Under the pieces are notes generated by a model that saw nothing but the letters and a program-made list of their open reading frames with translations, searched no databases and was not told the DNA's origin. A program made the position numbers and the translations under genes. A stretch of DNA of 64,000 nt from NCBI GenBank assembly GCA_030682795.1, contig JAUXNJ010000018.1, forward strand, positions 25,504-89,503. Reading direction: 5' to 3'. Source of the DNA: Sphingobacteriaceae bacterium (GTDB taxonomy: Bacteria > Bacteroidota > Bacteroidia > UBA7662). Shown here piece by piece: positions 18,692 through 29,105 of the stretch (positions are counted from its first letter, which is position 1; each line of letters starts with the position of its first letter).

Positions 18692-19720
18692 TCAAGCTTT
18701 GCTATAAGACTTCACCGCCTCGATAAATGCCTTTACACTGTCCACAGGCGTGTCGGGATAAACGCCATGGCCCAGGTTGGCGATGTGCGGCCCACCCGCA
18801 AACTGATCGAGCATTTGATGCGTGGCAGCAGTCACCAATTCAGGCGACGCATACAACTGACAAGGATCGAGGTTGCCCTGCAGGGTCTTGTCCTTCCCTA
18901 CCAATTGCCGCGCCCAAGCCGGGTCGGTGTTCCAGTCGAGTCCCACCGTGCGACAAGGATAACCACCAAAATCCTCCAGCGCAAACCAAGCGCCTTTGGC
19001 AAAAATGGTCACAGGCACCTCGGTAATGGCCGCACAAATTTCGCGGATGTACACGCCACTAAACTCGCGGTATTGAGCTGGACTCAAAATCCCCGCCCAA
19101 CTATCAAAAAGCTGCACCATGGCCGCGCCTGCTGCAATTTGAGCCTTGAGGTAGGCAATGGTGCTCTGGGTAATCATCCCCAAGAGCTTATGGGCAAAGC
19201 TTGGGTCGGCGTACAGCAGCTTTTTAGCGATGCTGAAGGTCTTGCTGCCTTTGCCCTCGGTCATGTATGCAAAAATGGTGAACGGCGCGCCAGCGAAGCC
19301 AATGAGCGGCACACGGCCGTCGAGTTGCTTCACTGTGAGGGCGATGGCATCGGTTACATATTGCAACTCCGTAGGGTCGGCGATGTGGATTTGCTTTAAA
19401 TCGGCCTCACTGCGGATGGTTTGCGGGAAAACAGGCCCCCTGGCTTCCACCATTTCGTAGGTGCAGCCCATGGCATCGGGTATTACGAGGATGTCGGAAA
19501 AGATGATGGCGGCATCCACGCCGAGGATGTCAACGGGTTGGATGGTGACTTCGGCGGCCAGCTCGGGCGTTTCTACCAAGGTCTTAAAATCGCCTGCCTG
19601 CGCGCGTACTTCGCGGTATTCGGGCAGGATGCGGCCGGCTTGGCGCATCATCCACACAGGGGTTCTTTCGGTTTTTTCGCCCCGTGCAGCACGGAGGATG
19701 AGGTCGTTCCGGTAATTCAT
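18692..19720 (-). CDS. hemE: Uroporphyrinogen decarboxylase
   Basis: [54 protein letters not shown] motifs. Confidence 0.95.
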   Translation of the reverse strand: MNYRNDLILRAARGEKTERTPVWMMRQAGRILPEYREVRAQAGDFKTLVETPELAAEVTIQPVDILGVDAAIIFSDILVIPDAMGCTYEMVEARGPVFPQTIRSEADLKQIHIADPTELQYVTDAIALTVKQLDGRVPLIGFAGAPFTIFAYMTEGKGSKTFSIAKKLLYADPSFAHKLLGMITQSTIAYLKAQIAAGAAMVQLFDSWAGILSPAQYREFSGVYIREICAAITEVPVTIFAKGAWFALEDFGGYPCRTVGLDWNTDPAWARQLVGKDKTLQGNLDPCQLYASPELVTAATHQMLDQFAGGPHIANLGHGVYPDTPVDSVKAFIEAVKSYSKA

Positions 19721-19861
19721 GGCGCGAAATTACAGCTTTATGCGCTGAAAACACGGGCTTTTGCGTTCATTATATGTGGGCATTTGCAAGATTATGAATC
19801 GGGCGCGATACGGTTTGCCTCTTTCCCTACTTTTTGGCTTTTCTATTAACTTTGACCACCG

Positions 19862-21175
19862 ATGCCCGAAGTCCCACCTCTAAAAAATACGCTATTGCTT
19901 TTGAGTAGATGGGGGTGTTGGGCGCTGTTTTTGGTCTTCACTTCCTGCATTTCGAGTCAGGAAAGCCGTAAAATCAGCGCCTCAGGCATCAAGCCTTACT
20001 GGCTGAAGAGTCCCACTACACACGCCATAAGCGTTGTTGGCGAAGCTGTTGACAGTACCGAAGCCATCCAAAATGCCTTTTATCAAGCCAGAGCGGCACT
20101 TATCGATCGTATTTTAAGGCAACATGCGACTAGAATGCAGGATTCGTTGCTCAACGCTACCGATTATCAGTACCACTATCGCAGCTATTTATTGCGAAAA
20201 ACCGAGGAAATGGGCTATTCAGGCATTCAGCTCGGTGGTATTTCCCTCGACAGCAACCGCATCCGTGACCGCTATTACGAATGGCGCTACGACCCAGTAC
20301 GGGGACGCAACTTTTACCGCTACTACTTGCATTTGTACTGGCACGACAGTCTTACGGCGCAGCTCGCGGATGAATTTTACACTTATGACAAGGCGTTTAG
20401 CGATATTTTGCAAACGGCCGCGTATTACCTCGAATTCCCCACAGATTTGAGCATGCTCGATTACCAACTGAAGCGATTGGAACCTTTACCTGCGCTTCTG
20501 GAGGATTACCGTGGATTACAAGCAGAGTTGTTGCTTGAGGCCTACCAGCGTCAATATGAGCAACTGGAGCTAAAAGCCGTGAATGTGGGACCCGACCATT
20601 TCGACTTGCTGTTGGTACTAAACGACCGACACATGCTTGGAAGTAACTATGTATATAAAGGTAATAATTGCGTAAATATAGATTTTAAGAAGGAGGATGA
20701 GGCTGGCTTTCGCTTTAAATACGATGAAAGCCTTTGTCCCGCAGCCGGAAATTATCCCATTGATATCGCCCTTCAGCTCCCTGGAGGTCGCCAACTGGAA
20801 CAAACCATTGTCTTGCCCGGCAATCGCGTAATAATGAAAACTGTTGGCCCGTTGATTTTACACTATTTTGAAGAGAGCCAGGATGGCTATGCTGAAATTT
20901 ATGTAAAGACCATCAGCGGTCAGTCGTTTTACCTGCGCGAACTGCATTTTAACGGCTACCCACTGAGTTTGGCTGTTAATGGCGTAGGCAGAAGCATTAC
21001 TGGCGCTAAATCCTACCAATTGCGAGCGCCCATTTCCGCCGACTTGTTTAAGAAAATACTGAAAGACAAGTCTGGCCTTGCCAACGGCGGCTTGGTATAC
21101 ACCCACCCTACTTCGGGCGTTGAAATTGACTATTGCTTCGAAGGTGTAGCTATTCTACTAAAAAAGTATAAATAG
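19862..21175 (+). CDS. LPP20-like lipoprotein/hypothetical secreted protein
   Basis: Signal peptide with VFTSCISS lipobox; KPYWLKSPTTHAISVVGEA..T..AIQNAFYQARAALIDRIL resembles LPP20-type proteins. Confidence 0.5.
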   Translation: MPEVPPLKNTLLLLSRWGCWALFLVFTSCISSQESRKISASGIKPYWLKSPTTHAISVVGEAVDSTEAIQNAFYQARAALIDRILRQHATRMQDSLLNATDYQYHYRSYLLRKTEEMGYSGIQLGGISLDSNRIRDRYYEWRYDPVRGRNFYRYYLHLYWHDSLTAQLADEFYTYDKAFSDILQTAAYYLEFPTDLSMLDYQLKRLEPLPALLEDYRGLQAELLLEAYQRQYEQLELKAVNVGPDHFDLLLVLNDRHMLGSNYVYKGNNCVNIDFKKEDEAGFRFKYDESLCPAAGNYPIDIALQLPGGRQLEQTIVLPGNRVIMKTVGPLILHYFEESQDGYAEIYVKTISGQSFYLRELHFNGYPLSLAVNGVGRSITGAKSYQLRAPISADLFKKILKDKSGLANGGLVYTHPTSGVEIDYCFEGVAILLKKYK

Positions 21176-21222
21176 GAAATAATTGACCCAATAGCTCGCA
21201 AAAGCTATTCATCCCGCCACTT

Positions 21223-21687
21223 TTACAACAATCGCACGCCCAACATCCCTAAATAGGTAGTGGCAGCAATGATGGTTGATGAAATGATGACCCCCAGCGA
21301 AATGGCTCGGTAGGCTTTGGGACGGTGTACATTCAGCACCCGAGCGGCGATTACGCCCATGTAAGCGCCTGTGAATGGCAGGGGAATCATTACAAAAAGC
21401 ATCAATCCCCAAAAATCATACTTTTTTATACTGGCACCTACGCCTTCTTTGGCTCTGCGCATGAGCTTCACGCTGCGCTTGCGGTACCAGGTAAAACGCC
21501 AGAGTTTTTTATCAAAAGTGTCAAGCAACCAATTAAAAAACGGTAAGGCAAGCAGGTTCGCTCCCATGCCTATGAGGTACACCAGCACTGGATTTTGTCC
21601 GTGCAGCATGCCATAAGGAATGCCCACACGAGCTTCGCCGAGGGGTGAAATGCTGATGAGAAAAGTTTGCAGGAGTTCTGACCACAT
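21223..21687 (-). CDS. Small multidrug export-like membrane protein (COG2426 type)
   Basis: TFLISISPLGEARVGIPYGMLHG, FVMIPLPFTGAYMGVIAARVL. Confidence 0.75.
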   Translation of the reverse strand: MWSELLQTFLISISPLGEARVGIPYGMLHGQNPVLVYLIGMGANLLALPFFNWLLDTFDKKLWRFTWYRKRSVKLMRRAKEGVGASIKKYDFWGLMLFVMIPLPFTGAYMGVIAARVLNVHRPKAYRAISLGVIISSTIIAATTYLGMLGVRLL

Positions 21688-21851
21688 GCGCTTGAAACGA
21701 TTTACAAAGTTCGCTCATTTTTATGCGTTTTGGGCTTTTAAAGTGCAATTTGTAGATTTTTAACAAGCGAATGGCCCGGCCTGTGTTCAGTATCAATTGC
21801 TTATGTTAGCTGTTCTTTTTAGGAGGCCAGAAAAACAAAATCTAGATAAGA

Positions 21852-21883
21852 TTTGTCTTTTGAATGGCGAACCACTTTATTTG
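21852..21883 (+). promoter_or_regulatory. Candidate his operon promoter
   Basis: TTTG (21852-21855) - N20 - TTTATTTG (21876-21883; one mismatch to TAnnTTTG). Confidence 0.5.
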
Positions 21884-21890
21884 TACCGAA

Positions 21891-21968
21891 ATGCAATTTA
21901 ACCGCAACCATTGGCATCATCATCTTCACCTGCTACCGGCAGCTTGGAGAGGTTATGCGCATGGCTAA
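21891..21968 (+). CDS. hisL: His operon leader peptide MQFNRNHWHHHLHLLPAAWRGYAHG
   Basis: 25-codon ORF with His at positions 7, 9, 10, 11, 13 and 24, directly upstream of a terminator hairpin and hisG. Confidence 0.85.
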   Translation: MQFNRNHWHHHLHLLPAAWRGYAHG

Positions 21969-21998
21969 GGTCTAGGTATATACAGCTCTTTTAAGGCT
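21941..21998 (+). promoter_or_regulatory. Candidate antiterminator helix of the his attenuator
   Basis: AGCTTGGAGAG (21941-21951) can pair by eye with CTCTTTTAAGGCT (21986-21998), allowing two bulges and two G-U pairs; this sequesters the terminator's 5' arm. Confidence 0.55.
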
Positions 21999-22023
21999 TG
22001 TCGGCAACGGCAAGCCTTTTTTT
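21993..22023 (+). terminator. Intrinsic terminator of the his attenuator
   Basis: AAGGCTTGTCG-GCAA-CGGCAAGCCTT stem with GNRA-type loop (21993-22018) followed by a T run. Confidence 0.88.
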
Positions 22024-22047
22024 ATTCCAAAATTTCTCAAAAAACAT

Positions 22048-22905
22048 ATGAAACCACTCAAATTAGCCATTCAAAAGTCGGGCCGCCTCAGCGACGATAG
22101 TCTCGCCCTGCTTCGTGCCTGCGGCATCCGCTTCAACAATGGCATGGGTAAATTGCGCACAGAAGCGCTGAATTTTCCGCTCGAATTGTTTTTTTTACGC
22201 GACGACGATATCCCAGAATATGTAACCGACGGCATTGCCGACCTGGGTATTGTGGGGGAGAACGTATTGTATGAAAAGGCCCAGCCCCTGCCCATTGCAG
22301 CTAAACTGGGATTTGGAAAGTGTCGTTTGTCGCTGGCGGTACCTAAAAACAGCGGTTACCGACAACTGAGCGACCTCAATGGGCAGCGCATCGCCACTTC
22401 CTATCCCCGTTTGCTGCGCAGTTATCTCGATAAGCAGTCGTTGCGTGCCGACATCCACGAAATCAGCGGTTCGGTTGAAATTGCACCGAGCATTGGTTTG
22501 GCCGACGCCATCTGCGACTTGGTGAGCTCCGGCTCTACCCTCTTTACCAATGGCTTGCGGGAGGTAGAAACGGTTTTACAAAGTGAAGCCGTATTGGTGC
22601 AGGCCCAATCGCTATCAGCCGAAAAAATGGCCCTGCTCAACCGCCTGCTTTTCCGCATTCAAGCCGTTCAGAAAGCGCAACAGAACAAATACATCTTGCT
22701 AAACGCGCCTAACGATAAGTTAGACAAGATTGTGTCGCTCTTACCCGGTATTAAAAGTCCCACCCTTTTACCGCTGGCCATCGAGGGCTGGAGCAGTCTG
22801 CACTCCGTAATCGAAGAAAACCAGTTCTGGGAAGTGATTGAGCAACTCAAAGCTGCTGGGGCAGAAGGCATCTTGGTTTTACCGATCGAAAAAATGATAT
22901 TTTGA
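22048..22905 (+). CDS. hisG: ATP phosphoribosyltransferase
   Basis: LAIQKSGRLSDDSLALLRACGI, VTDGIADLGIVGENVLYE, DLVSSGSTLFTNGLREVE. Confidence 0.95.
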   Translation: MKPLKLAIQKSGRLSDDSLALLRACGIRFNNGMGKLRTEALNFPLELFFLRDDDIPEYVTDGIADLGIVGENVLYEKAQPLPIAAKLGFGKCRLSLAVPKNSGYRQLSDLNGQRIATSYPRLLRSYLDKQSLRADIHEISGSVEIAPSIGLADAICDLVSSGSTLFTNGLREVETVLQSEAVLVQAQSLSAEKMALLNRLLFRIQAVQKAQQNKYILLNAPNDKLDKIVSLLPGIKSPTLLPLAIEGWSSLHSVIEENQFWEVIEQLKAAGAEGILVLPIEKMIF

Positions 22906-24197
22906 TGAAAGTATACTTAAATCCTGAAATAAACTTATGGGCTGAAATATGCCAAAGGCCTGCTTTTGAGCAGAAAGACCTCGACGCCCAGGTTTTCGAT
23001 TTGATGGATCAGGTGCGTTTGGAAGGCGACGCGGCAGTGAAGCGCTTGAGCAAGCGTTTCGACGGCGTGGCGCTGGAAAGCCTTTTGATCCCTGATGAAG
23101 CCTTCTCCAAAGCCGAGAAAGCATTGCCTGAAGCCTTAAAAGGAGCTATTCGTCAGGCAGCGGCCAATATTGAGCGTTTTCATGCGGCCCAACTACGCCC
23201 CGAGGAGGTGGTAGAGACCATGCCTGGTGTGCGCTGCTGGCGCAAGTCGGTGGGCATCCAAAAAGTGGGACTTTACATTCCTGGTGGTACTGCCCCGCTC
23301 TTCAGCACGGTGTTGATGTTGGGCATTCCTGCCAAATTAGCGGGCTGTAAAGAAGTGCTGTTGTGCAGTCCCCCGAATGCCGCCGGCGAATTGCACCCAG
23401 CCATTTTATACGCCGCATCCGTTTGTGGCATCCGCCAGGTGTATGCCGTGGGTGGGGTGCAGGCCATCGCGGCTATGACTTACGGGACCGAAACAATACC
23501 GCAAGTAGACAAGCTTTTTGGTCCCGGCAACCAATACGTCACCGCCGCCAAGCAGCTAGCGCAGCGCTCGGGTGTGGCCATTGACATGCCAGCAGGTCCT
23601 TCGGAAGTAGCCATTTTTGCAGATGAAACCGCCGATCCAGCCTTCATTGCGGCCGATTTGCTGAGTCAGGCGGAGCACGGTGCCGATTCGCAAGTGCTGC
23701 TGGTCACCAACAGCGAACAACAGCTTGAGCAAGTGCAAGCCGCTTTGGAGGCACAACTGCAGCGCCTTCCTCGGCTGCAAGCGGCAGCTGGCGCCTTGGC
23801 AAACAGTCGCATGGTGTACCTCCCCACTGCCGACCAAGCCTTGGAGCTGCTCAACGCCTATGCCCCCGAGCATTTGATTTTGAATTGTCGAGATGCAGCT
23901 ACCTTGGCCGGGCGCTTACAGCAAGCGGGCTCGGTATTTATTGGCGCTTACAGCTGCGAAAGTGCGGGCGATTATGCCAGCGGCACCAACCACACCCTCC
24001 CTACCAATGGCTATGCACGGGCGTATAGCGGGGTTTCGGTAGATAGTTTTGTGAAAAAAATCACCTTCCAGGAGCTCAGTGCCGAAGGTGCGCGTTTGCT
24101 GGCCCCCACGGTGGAGCTGATGGCAGCAGCCGAGCAACTCGATGCACACCGCTACGCCATGCAGCTGCGGCGTGAAAAAGCGGAGGCGGCTTTATGA
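22905..24197 (+). CDS. hisD: Histidinol dehydrogenase
   Basis: VGLYIPGGTAPLFSTVLML, FGPGNQYVTAAKQL, DMPAGPSEVAIFAD, LSQAEHGADSQVLLV; ATG at 22905. Confidence 0.95.
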   Translation: MKVYLNPEINLWAEICQRPAFEQKDLDAQVFDLMDQVRLEGDAAVKRLSKRFDGVALESLLIPDEAFSKAEKALPEALKGAIRQAAANIERFHAAQLRPEEVVETMPGVRCWRKSVGIQKVGLYIPGGTAPLFSTVLMLGIPAKLAGCKEVLLCSPPNAAGELHPAILYAASVCGIRQVYAVGGVQAIAAMTYGTETIPQVDKLFGPGNQYVTAAKQLAQRSGVAIDMPAGPSEVAIFADETADPAFIAADLLSQAEHGADSQVLLVTNSEQQLEQVQAALEAQLQRLPRLQAAAGALANSRMVYLPTADQALELLNAYAPEHLILNCRDAATLAGRLQQAGSVFIGAYSCESAGDYASGTNHTLPTNGYARAYSGVSVDSFVKKITFQELSAEGARLLAPTVELMAAAEQLDAHRYAMQLRREKAEAAL

Positions 24198-25249
24198 GTG
24201 CTTTCGCCACCACCGCTACTGCTGCGATCGATGCCTTGGTGCAGCCGCATTTGCTGGATTTGCAGCCCTATGCCACGGCCCGGCATGAGTTTGCAGGCAC
24301 AGCCGAGGTTTATTTAGATGCGAACGAGAGTCCGTTTAACACCGCCCTCAACCGCTACCCCGACCCGGCGCAAAAGGACCTCCGCACCGAAATAGCCCTT
24401 CAAAAAGGGCTGCGGCTAGAGCAGGTGTTTACGGGTCAGGGCTCCGACGAGGCCATCGACTTGCTCACGCGGCTATGCTGCAGGCCGGGCAAGGACGAGG
24501 TGATTGTTTGTCCCCCCACCTACGGCGTGTACGCCATCGCCGCCCGACTGCAGCAAGCCAAAGTGGTGGAAGTGCCGCTCACAGCCGATTTCCAGCTCGA
24601 TGTGGCCAGCATTTTAGCGGCTAGCAGTGCCAACAGCAAAATCCTTTGGCTTTGCTCGCCCAACAATCCCACAGGCAATTTGATGGAAGAAGCTGCCATT
24701 TTGGAGCTGCTACGCGCCTTTCCTGGCTTGGTGGTGGTGGATGAAGCCTACATCGACTTCGCCCAAAGCAAGAGCTGGAGCAGTGTTTTGGCCGATTTTC
24801 CGCGCTTGGTGGTGCTGCAGACTTTGTCGAAGGGCTGGGGACTGGCAGCGCTCCGCTTGGGCATGGCCTTTGCGCATCCCCGACTCATTGAACTGCTGCA
24901 GCGCATCAAATCGCCTTACAATTTGTCGGGACCAAGTCAGCAGACGGCCCTCGAGCGGCTGCAAAACGCAACCGAAACGCATAAACAAATCGACCTGCTC
25001 GTGGCCGAACGCCAACAACTAGCTACGGACTTGTCGCAACTGCCCAGTGTTCTACAAGTTTACCCTTCTCAAGCCAACTTCCTCCTCGTGCGCTTTCAAA
25101 ACGCCCGTGCTACCTACGAGCTGTTGCTCCAAAACGGCATTTTGGTGCGCGACCGCTCCACCGTGCCTGGCTGCAACGGCTGTCTACGCATCAGCATTGG
25201 CACTCCTACCGAAAACCAAAAACTTCTTCAAATCCTCCTTCAAGCATGA
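24194..25249 (+). CDS. hisC: Histidinol-phosphate aminotransferase
   Basis: YLDANESPFNT, CSPNNPTGN, VVDEAYIDF, QTLSKGWGLAALRLGMAF. Confidence 0.95.
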   Translation: MSAFATTATAAIDALVQPHLLDLQPYATARHEFAGTAEVYLDANESPFNTALNRYPDPAQKDLRTEIALQKGLRLEQVFTGQGSDEAIDLLTRLCCRPGKDEVIVCPPTYGVYAIAARLQQAKVVEVPLTADFQLDVASILAASSANSKILWLCSPNNPTGNLMEEAAILELLRAFPGLVVVDEAYIDFAQSKSWSSVLADFPRLVVLQTLSKGWGLAALRLGMAFAHPRLIELLQRIKSPYNLSGPSQQTALERLQNATETHKQIDLLVAERQQLATDLSQLPSVLQVYPSQANFLLVRFQNARATYELLLQNGILVRDRSTVPGCNGCLRISIGTPTENQKLLQILLQA

Positions 25250-26373
25250 AAAAAGTCCTTTTTATAGATAGAGATGGGGTACTGCTGCACGAGCCGCAGG
25301 ATACCTTCCAGATCGACAGCCTCGAAAAATTCGCCTTCATTCCTGGTCTTTTCGAAGGCCTAGGCCGCATTGCCCGCGAACTCGATTACGAATTGGTAAT
25401 GGTGAGCAATCAGGATGGCTTAGGGAAACCCAGTTATCCGCTCCCCATCTTTGAAAGTTTACAGAAGATACTGATTGACTCCCTCGCTGGAGAAGGTATC
25501 CGCTTCAGTGCCATCCATTTGGATGTGCATACCGAGGCGGAGATCGACTGGAGTCTGCCCCCTGCCCTCATCTCGCGCAAACCTGGCACGGCCATGTTGC
25601 AGGGCTATTTAACGGGCTACGATTTGGCCAACAGCTTTGTGATTGGCGACCGCTTCACCGATTTAGAGTTGGCACGCAACCTAGGTACCCAAGCCATCTG
25701 GTTCCAAAAAAGCAGTCAACAGCCCCCTGAGTCGTTAAAAGCCGCCTTGGTCAGCGACCGTTGGCCCGACATTTACCGCTATTTACGCAGTCTACCGCGG
25801 CAGGTAGTGGTCAATCGCACCACCCAAGAAACCGCCATTCGGGTAGCCTTAAACCTCGATGGCAGTGGCTTTTCGCGCATCAGCACAGGCATAGGCTTTT
25901 TCGACCATATGCTGGAGCAGCTGGCGCGGCACGGGGGCTACGACCTAGAGCTCAGTTGCGCGGGCGATTTGCACATTGATGCGCACCACAGCATTGAGGA
26001 TACGGCTTTGGCGCTAGGACAAGCCTTCCGCGAGGCGCTCGGTAAAAAAACCGGCATCCAGCGCTACGGCTTTGTGCTGCCCATGGACGATTGTTTGGCC
26101 CAGGCGAGTCTCGATTTCAGCGGTCGTCCTGCCCTGCAATGGGAACTGAGCTTTGCCCAAAGTCAGCTCGGCGACTTCCCCACCCAAATGGCCAAGCACT
26201 TTTTCGAATCCTTCGCCCAAGCGGCTGGCTGCAATTTACAGCTGCAAGTTACCGGCGAAAACGACCACCACAAGCTCGAAAGCTGCTTCAAAGCCTTTGC
26301 GAGGGCTTTGCGTGCGGCGACCGACTTTGGTTCGCAAACCGACCAACTGCCAAGCACCAAAGGACAATTATGA
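25246..26373 (+). CDS. hisB: Bifunctional histidinol-phosphatase / imidazoleglycerol-phosphate dehydratase
   Basis: N-terminal HAD FIDRDGVLLHEP; C-terminal GIGFFDHMLEQLARHG, DLHIDAHHSIEDTALALGQA. Confidence 0.95.
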   Translation: MKKVLFIDRDGVLLHEPQDTFQIDSLEKFAFIPGLFEGLGRIARELDYELVMVSNQDGLGKPSYPLPIFESLQKILIDSLAGEGIRFSAIHLDVHTEAEIDWSLPPALISRKPGTAMLQGYLTGYDLANSFVIGDRFTDLELARNLGTQAIWFQKSSQQPPESLKAALVSDRWPDIYRYLRSLPRQVVVNRTTQETAIRVALNLDGSGFSRISTGIGFFDHMLEQLARHGGYDLELSCAGDLHIDAHHSIEDTALALGQAFREALGKKTGIQRYGFVLPMDDCLAQASLDFSGRPALQWELSFAQSQLGDFPTQMAKHFFESFAQAAGCNLQLQVTGENDHHKLESCFKAFARALRAATDFGSQTDQLPSTKGQL

Positions 26374-26954
26374 ACATCGCCATTGTAAAATACAATGCGG
26401 GTAACATCCGTTCGGTGGAACTGGCTTTAAAGCGAATTGGCCACGAAGCTGTGGTTACCGCCGATCCAGCCACCCTACAGGCTGCCGATAAAGTCATTTT
26501 TCCCGGGGTTGGCGCGGCCAATGCGGCCATGCCGTGGCTCGAAGCGGCTGGACTGGTACCCGTGCTACGCAACTTGCAGCAACCTGTGCTGGGCATTTGT
26601 TTGGGCATGCAACTCCTCGCCGAAGCCTCGGAAGAAGGTCCTACCGCCTGCCTCAACCTGGTGCCCTGTACCGTTCAACGCTTTTTGCCCAGCGCCGGCA
26701 AAGTGCCGCAAATTGGCTGGAACCAAGTCACGCACCAAAACCACCCCCTTTTTGAAGGCCTCCCACCACAAGTATGGATGTACCATGTGCATGGTTTTTA
26801 CCTGCCCTTGGGCGCTCATACCATTGCCAGCACTACATACGGCATACCCTACACCGCCGCCCTGCAGCACCAAAACTTTTATGCCGTTCAATTTCACCCC
26901 GAGCGCAGCGGCCCGGCTGGCAGTCGCCTGCTCCAAAACTTTTTAGCGATATGA
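26370..26954 (+). CDS. hisH: Imidazole glycerol phosphate synthase subunit HisH
   Basis: MNIAIVKYNAGNIRSVELAL, GICLGMQLLAEASEEG, VQFHPERSGPAG; start at 26370 with ATGA overlap. Confidence 0.93.
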   Translation: MNIAIVKYNAGNIRSVELALKRIGHEAVVTADPATLQAADKVIFPGVGAANAAMPWLEAAGLVPVLRNLQQPVLGICLGMQLLAEASEEGPTACLNLVPCTVQRFLPSAGKVPQIGWNQVTHQNHPLFEGLPPQVWMYHVHGFYLPLGAHTIASTTYGIPYTAALQHQNFYAVQFHPERSGPAGSRLLQNFLAI

Positions 26955-27694
26955 AACTTACACCCATTGCCGCCATCGACCTCATTGCAGGCCAAGTGGT
27001 GCGCCTCACCCAAGGCGATTTTAACCAAAAAAAAACCTATTCGAGCAATCCTGTGTCCGTGGCCAAACAGCTCGAGCAACTGGGTTTTGAGCGTTTGCAT
27101 TTGGTAGATTTAGACGGCGCCAAGGCTGGAAAACCGCAGCAGCTATCCATTTTGGCCGCTATTGCGCGAGAAACCAGTTTAAAAATCGATTTTGGAGGGG
27201 GACTTCGCACTTTGGAAGACTTTGAAAGCGTGCTCAACGCCGGCGCCCAGCAGGTTACCTTGGGAAGTCTGGCCGTCGAAAACCCCGCCCTGCTCGAAAA
27301 CTTCATTGCTCAAAAAGGCGCTTCCAAATTGCTGCTAGCAGCCGATGTGCGCAACGGTTGGGTGGTTACGCGTGGTTGGACCAGTCAAAGCACCCTGGCC
27401 ATCTCCGCCTACCTCCGCAACTGGCTCCAAAAAGGCGTTTCGGAAGTCTTTGTGACCGACGTTGCCAACGACGGCGCCATGCGTGGACCCAATTTTGCCC
27501 TTTACCAACAGTTGCTTACCGAGCTGCCACAGTTACAACTCATTGCCAGCGGCGGTATTCGGGGCCCCGGCGACGTACAAAAACTCAGCGAGCTCGGCTG
27601 CAGCGGCGCCATCATCGGCAAAGCCCTGTATGAAGAACAAGTGCCGCGCATGCGCTGGATTGAACTCCTAAAAAAAGGCGTATATGCTGGCTAA
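26951..27694 (+). CDS. hisA: Phosphoribosylformimino-5-aminoimidazole carboxamide ribotide isomerase
   Basis: [39 protein letters not shown]; start at 26951 with ATGA overlap. Confidence 0.93.
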   Translation: MKLTPIAAIDLIAGQVVRLTQGDFNQKKTYSSNPVSVAKQLEQLGFERLHLVDLDGAKAGKPQQLSILAAIARETSLKIDFGGGLRTLEDFESVLNAGAQQVTLGSLAVENPALLENFIAQKGASKLLLAADVRNGWVVTRGWTSQSTLAISAYLRNWLQKGVSEVFVTDVANDGAMRGPNFALYQQLLTELPQLQLIASGGIRGPGDVQKLSELGCSGAIIGKALYEEQVPRMRWIELLKKGVYAG

Positions 27695-28439
27695 GCGCAT
27701 CATTCCTTGTTTGGATGTGAAAGACGGTCGCACTGTAAAAGGCATCCGTTTTGAAGCCTTGCGAGATGCGGGTGATCCTGTAGCTTTGGCCGCCTTCTAC
27801 GCCGAGCAGGGTGCCGACGAGCTCGTATTGCTCGATATTTCTGCCACACATGAAGGTCGCACAACATTTTTGCCCTTGGTGGCACAAGTGGCGGTCGAAC
27901 TCAACATTCCCTTTACCGTGGGCGGCGGCATTAGCAGTCTGGCACAAATTGAAGCCCTATTGAGCGTGGGCGCCGACAAAATCAGCCTGAACAGCGCCGC
28001 TTTCCGCAACCCGCAACTCATTGAAGAGGCCGCCAAACGTTTCGGCAGTCAGTGCATCGTACTGGCCATCGATGCCCGGCGCGTAGGCAGCCAATACGAG
28101 GTATTTCTGCAAGGCGGTCGCCAAGCCACCGGCACAGAAGCCATCGCATGGGCGCAGCAAGCCGTAGACCTAGGAGCTGGCGAAATCCTGCTCACGAGCA
28201 TGGATGCCGATGGCACCAAAGCCGGCTTCGAGCTCACCCTCACCCAGCAGCTCGCACAAGCCTTGCCCGTACCCGTGATTGCCAGCGGTGGCGCCGGCTC
28301 CCCCGAGCACTTTGCCGAGGTATTTCAACAGGCTGGTGCCGATGCTGCACTTGCCGCCAGCATTTTTCACTTTGGCGAAATCGCTATTCCTGATCTTAAA
28401 AACTATTTAGCATCCCTCCAAATCCCCATCCGCATATGA
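27684..28439 (+). CDS. hisF: Imidazole glycerol phosphate synthase subunit HisF
   Basis: [57 protein letters not shown]. Confidence 0.95.
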   Translation: MLAKRIIPCLDVKDGRTVKGIRFEALRDAGDPVALAAFYAEQGADELVLLDISATHEGRTTFLPLVAQVAVELNIPFTVGGGISSLAQIEALLSVGADKISLNSAAFRNPQLIEEAAKRFGSQCIVLAIDARRVGSQYEVFLQGGRQATGTEAIAWAQQAVDLGAGEILLTSMDADGTKAGFELTLTQQLAQALPVPVIASGGAGSPEHFAEVFQQAGADAALAASIFHFGEIAIPDLKNYLASLQIPIRI

Positions 28440-29035
28440 ACCTCCAACCCGATTTTAGCAAGGGGCTTTTACCCGCCATCATCCAAAACGATCAAGACGG
28501 CCGCGTGCTCATGCTGGGCTACATGAATGCCGCTGCCTTTGAACTCAGTAAAAAAGATGGTCGTGTTTGCTTTTTCAGTCGCAGCAAAAACCGCCTCTGG
28601 ATCAAAGGCGAAAGCTCTGGCAACTTTTTGAACATCCAGAGCATGCAACTCGACTGCGATGCCGATGCCTTGCTTATCCGCGTAAAACCCACTGGTCCCA
28701 CTTGCCACACCGGCAGCAACAGCTGTTTTGGAGATGAACTACCAAGTACCGACTTCCTGCAAACACTACAGGCCTTGATCCAAGAACGCCAACGCCAGCC
28801 CGTAAAAGGCTCCTACACCAACCAGCTCCTCGAAGCGGGCATCGACCGCATGGCCCAAAAAGTAGGTGAAGAAGGCGTAGAAACGGTAATCGCCGCCAAA
28901 AACAACGACCTCAACAAGCTTCACGAAGAAGCAGCCGACCTACTGTACCACCTTTTGGTGTTGCTCACAGGAAAAAATACGGATTTGAACGCGGTGGTGG
29001 ATATCTTAAAAAGCCGCCACCAAAAAGCACACTGA
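28436..29035 (+). CDS. hisIE: Bifunctional phosphoribosyl-AMP cyclohydrolase / phosphoribosyl-ATP pyrophosphatase
   Basis: [21 protein letters not shown]-terminal [36 protein letters not shown]. Confidence 0.95.
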   Translation: MNLQPDFSKGLLPAIIQNDQDGRVLMLGYMNAAAFELSKKDGRVCFFSRSKNRLWIKGESSGNFLNIQSMQLDCDADALLIRVKPTGPTCHTGSNSCFGDELPSTDFLQTLQALIQERQRQPVKGSYTNQLLEAGIDRMAQKVGEEGVETVIAAKNNDLNKLHEEAADLLYHLLVLLTGKNTDLNAVVDILKSRHQKAH

Positions 29036-29058
29036 GTTTATTCCATCCATAAAAACAA

Positions 29059-29086
29059 AAAAGGCTGCAGTCACCTGCAGCCTTTT
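29059..29086. terminator. Bidirectional terminator between hisIE and rpsA
   Basis: AAAAGGCTGCAG-TCAC-CTGCAGCCTTTT, perfect 12-bp stem between convergent genes. Confidence 0.9.
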
Positions 29087-29105
29087 GCTATTTAAACGAA
29101 TGGGC

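Noticed and set aside
26091-26369. Extended N-terminus of the 287-aa HisH ORF
   Set aside because: The upstream part overlaps hisB out of frame; the true start MNIAIVKYNAGNIRS is at 26370 with ATGA coupling.
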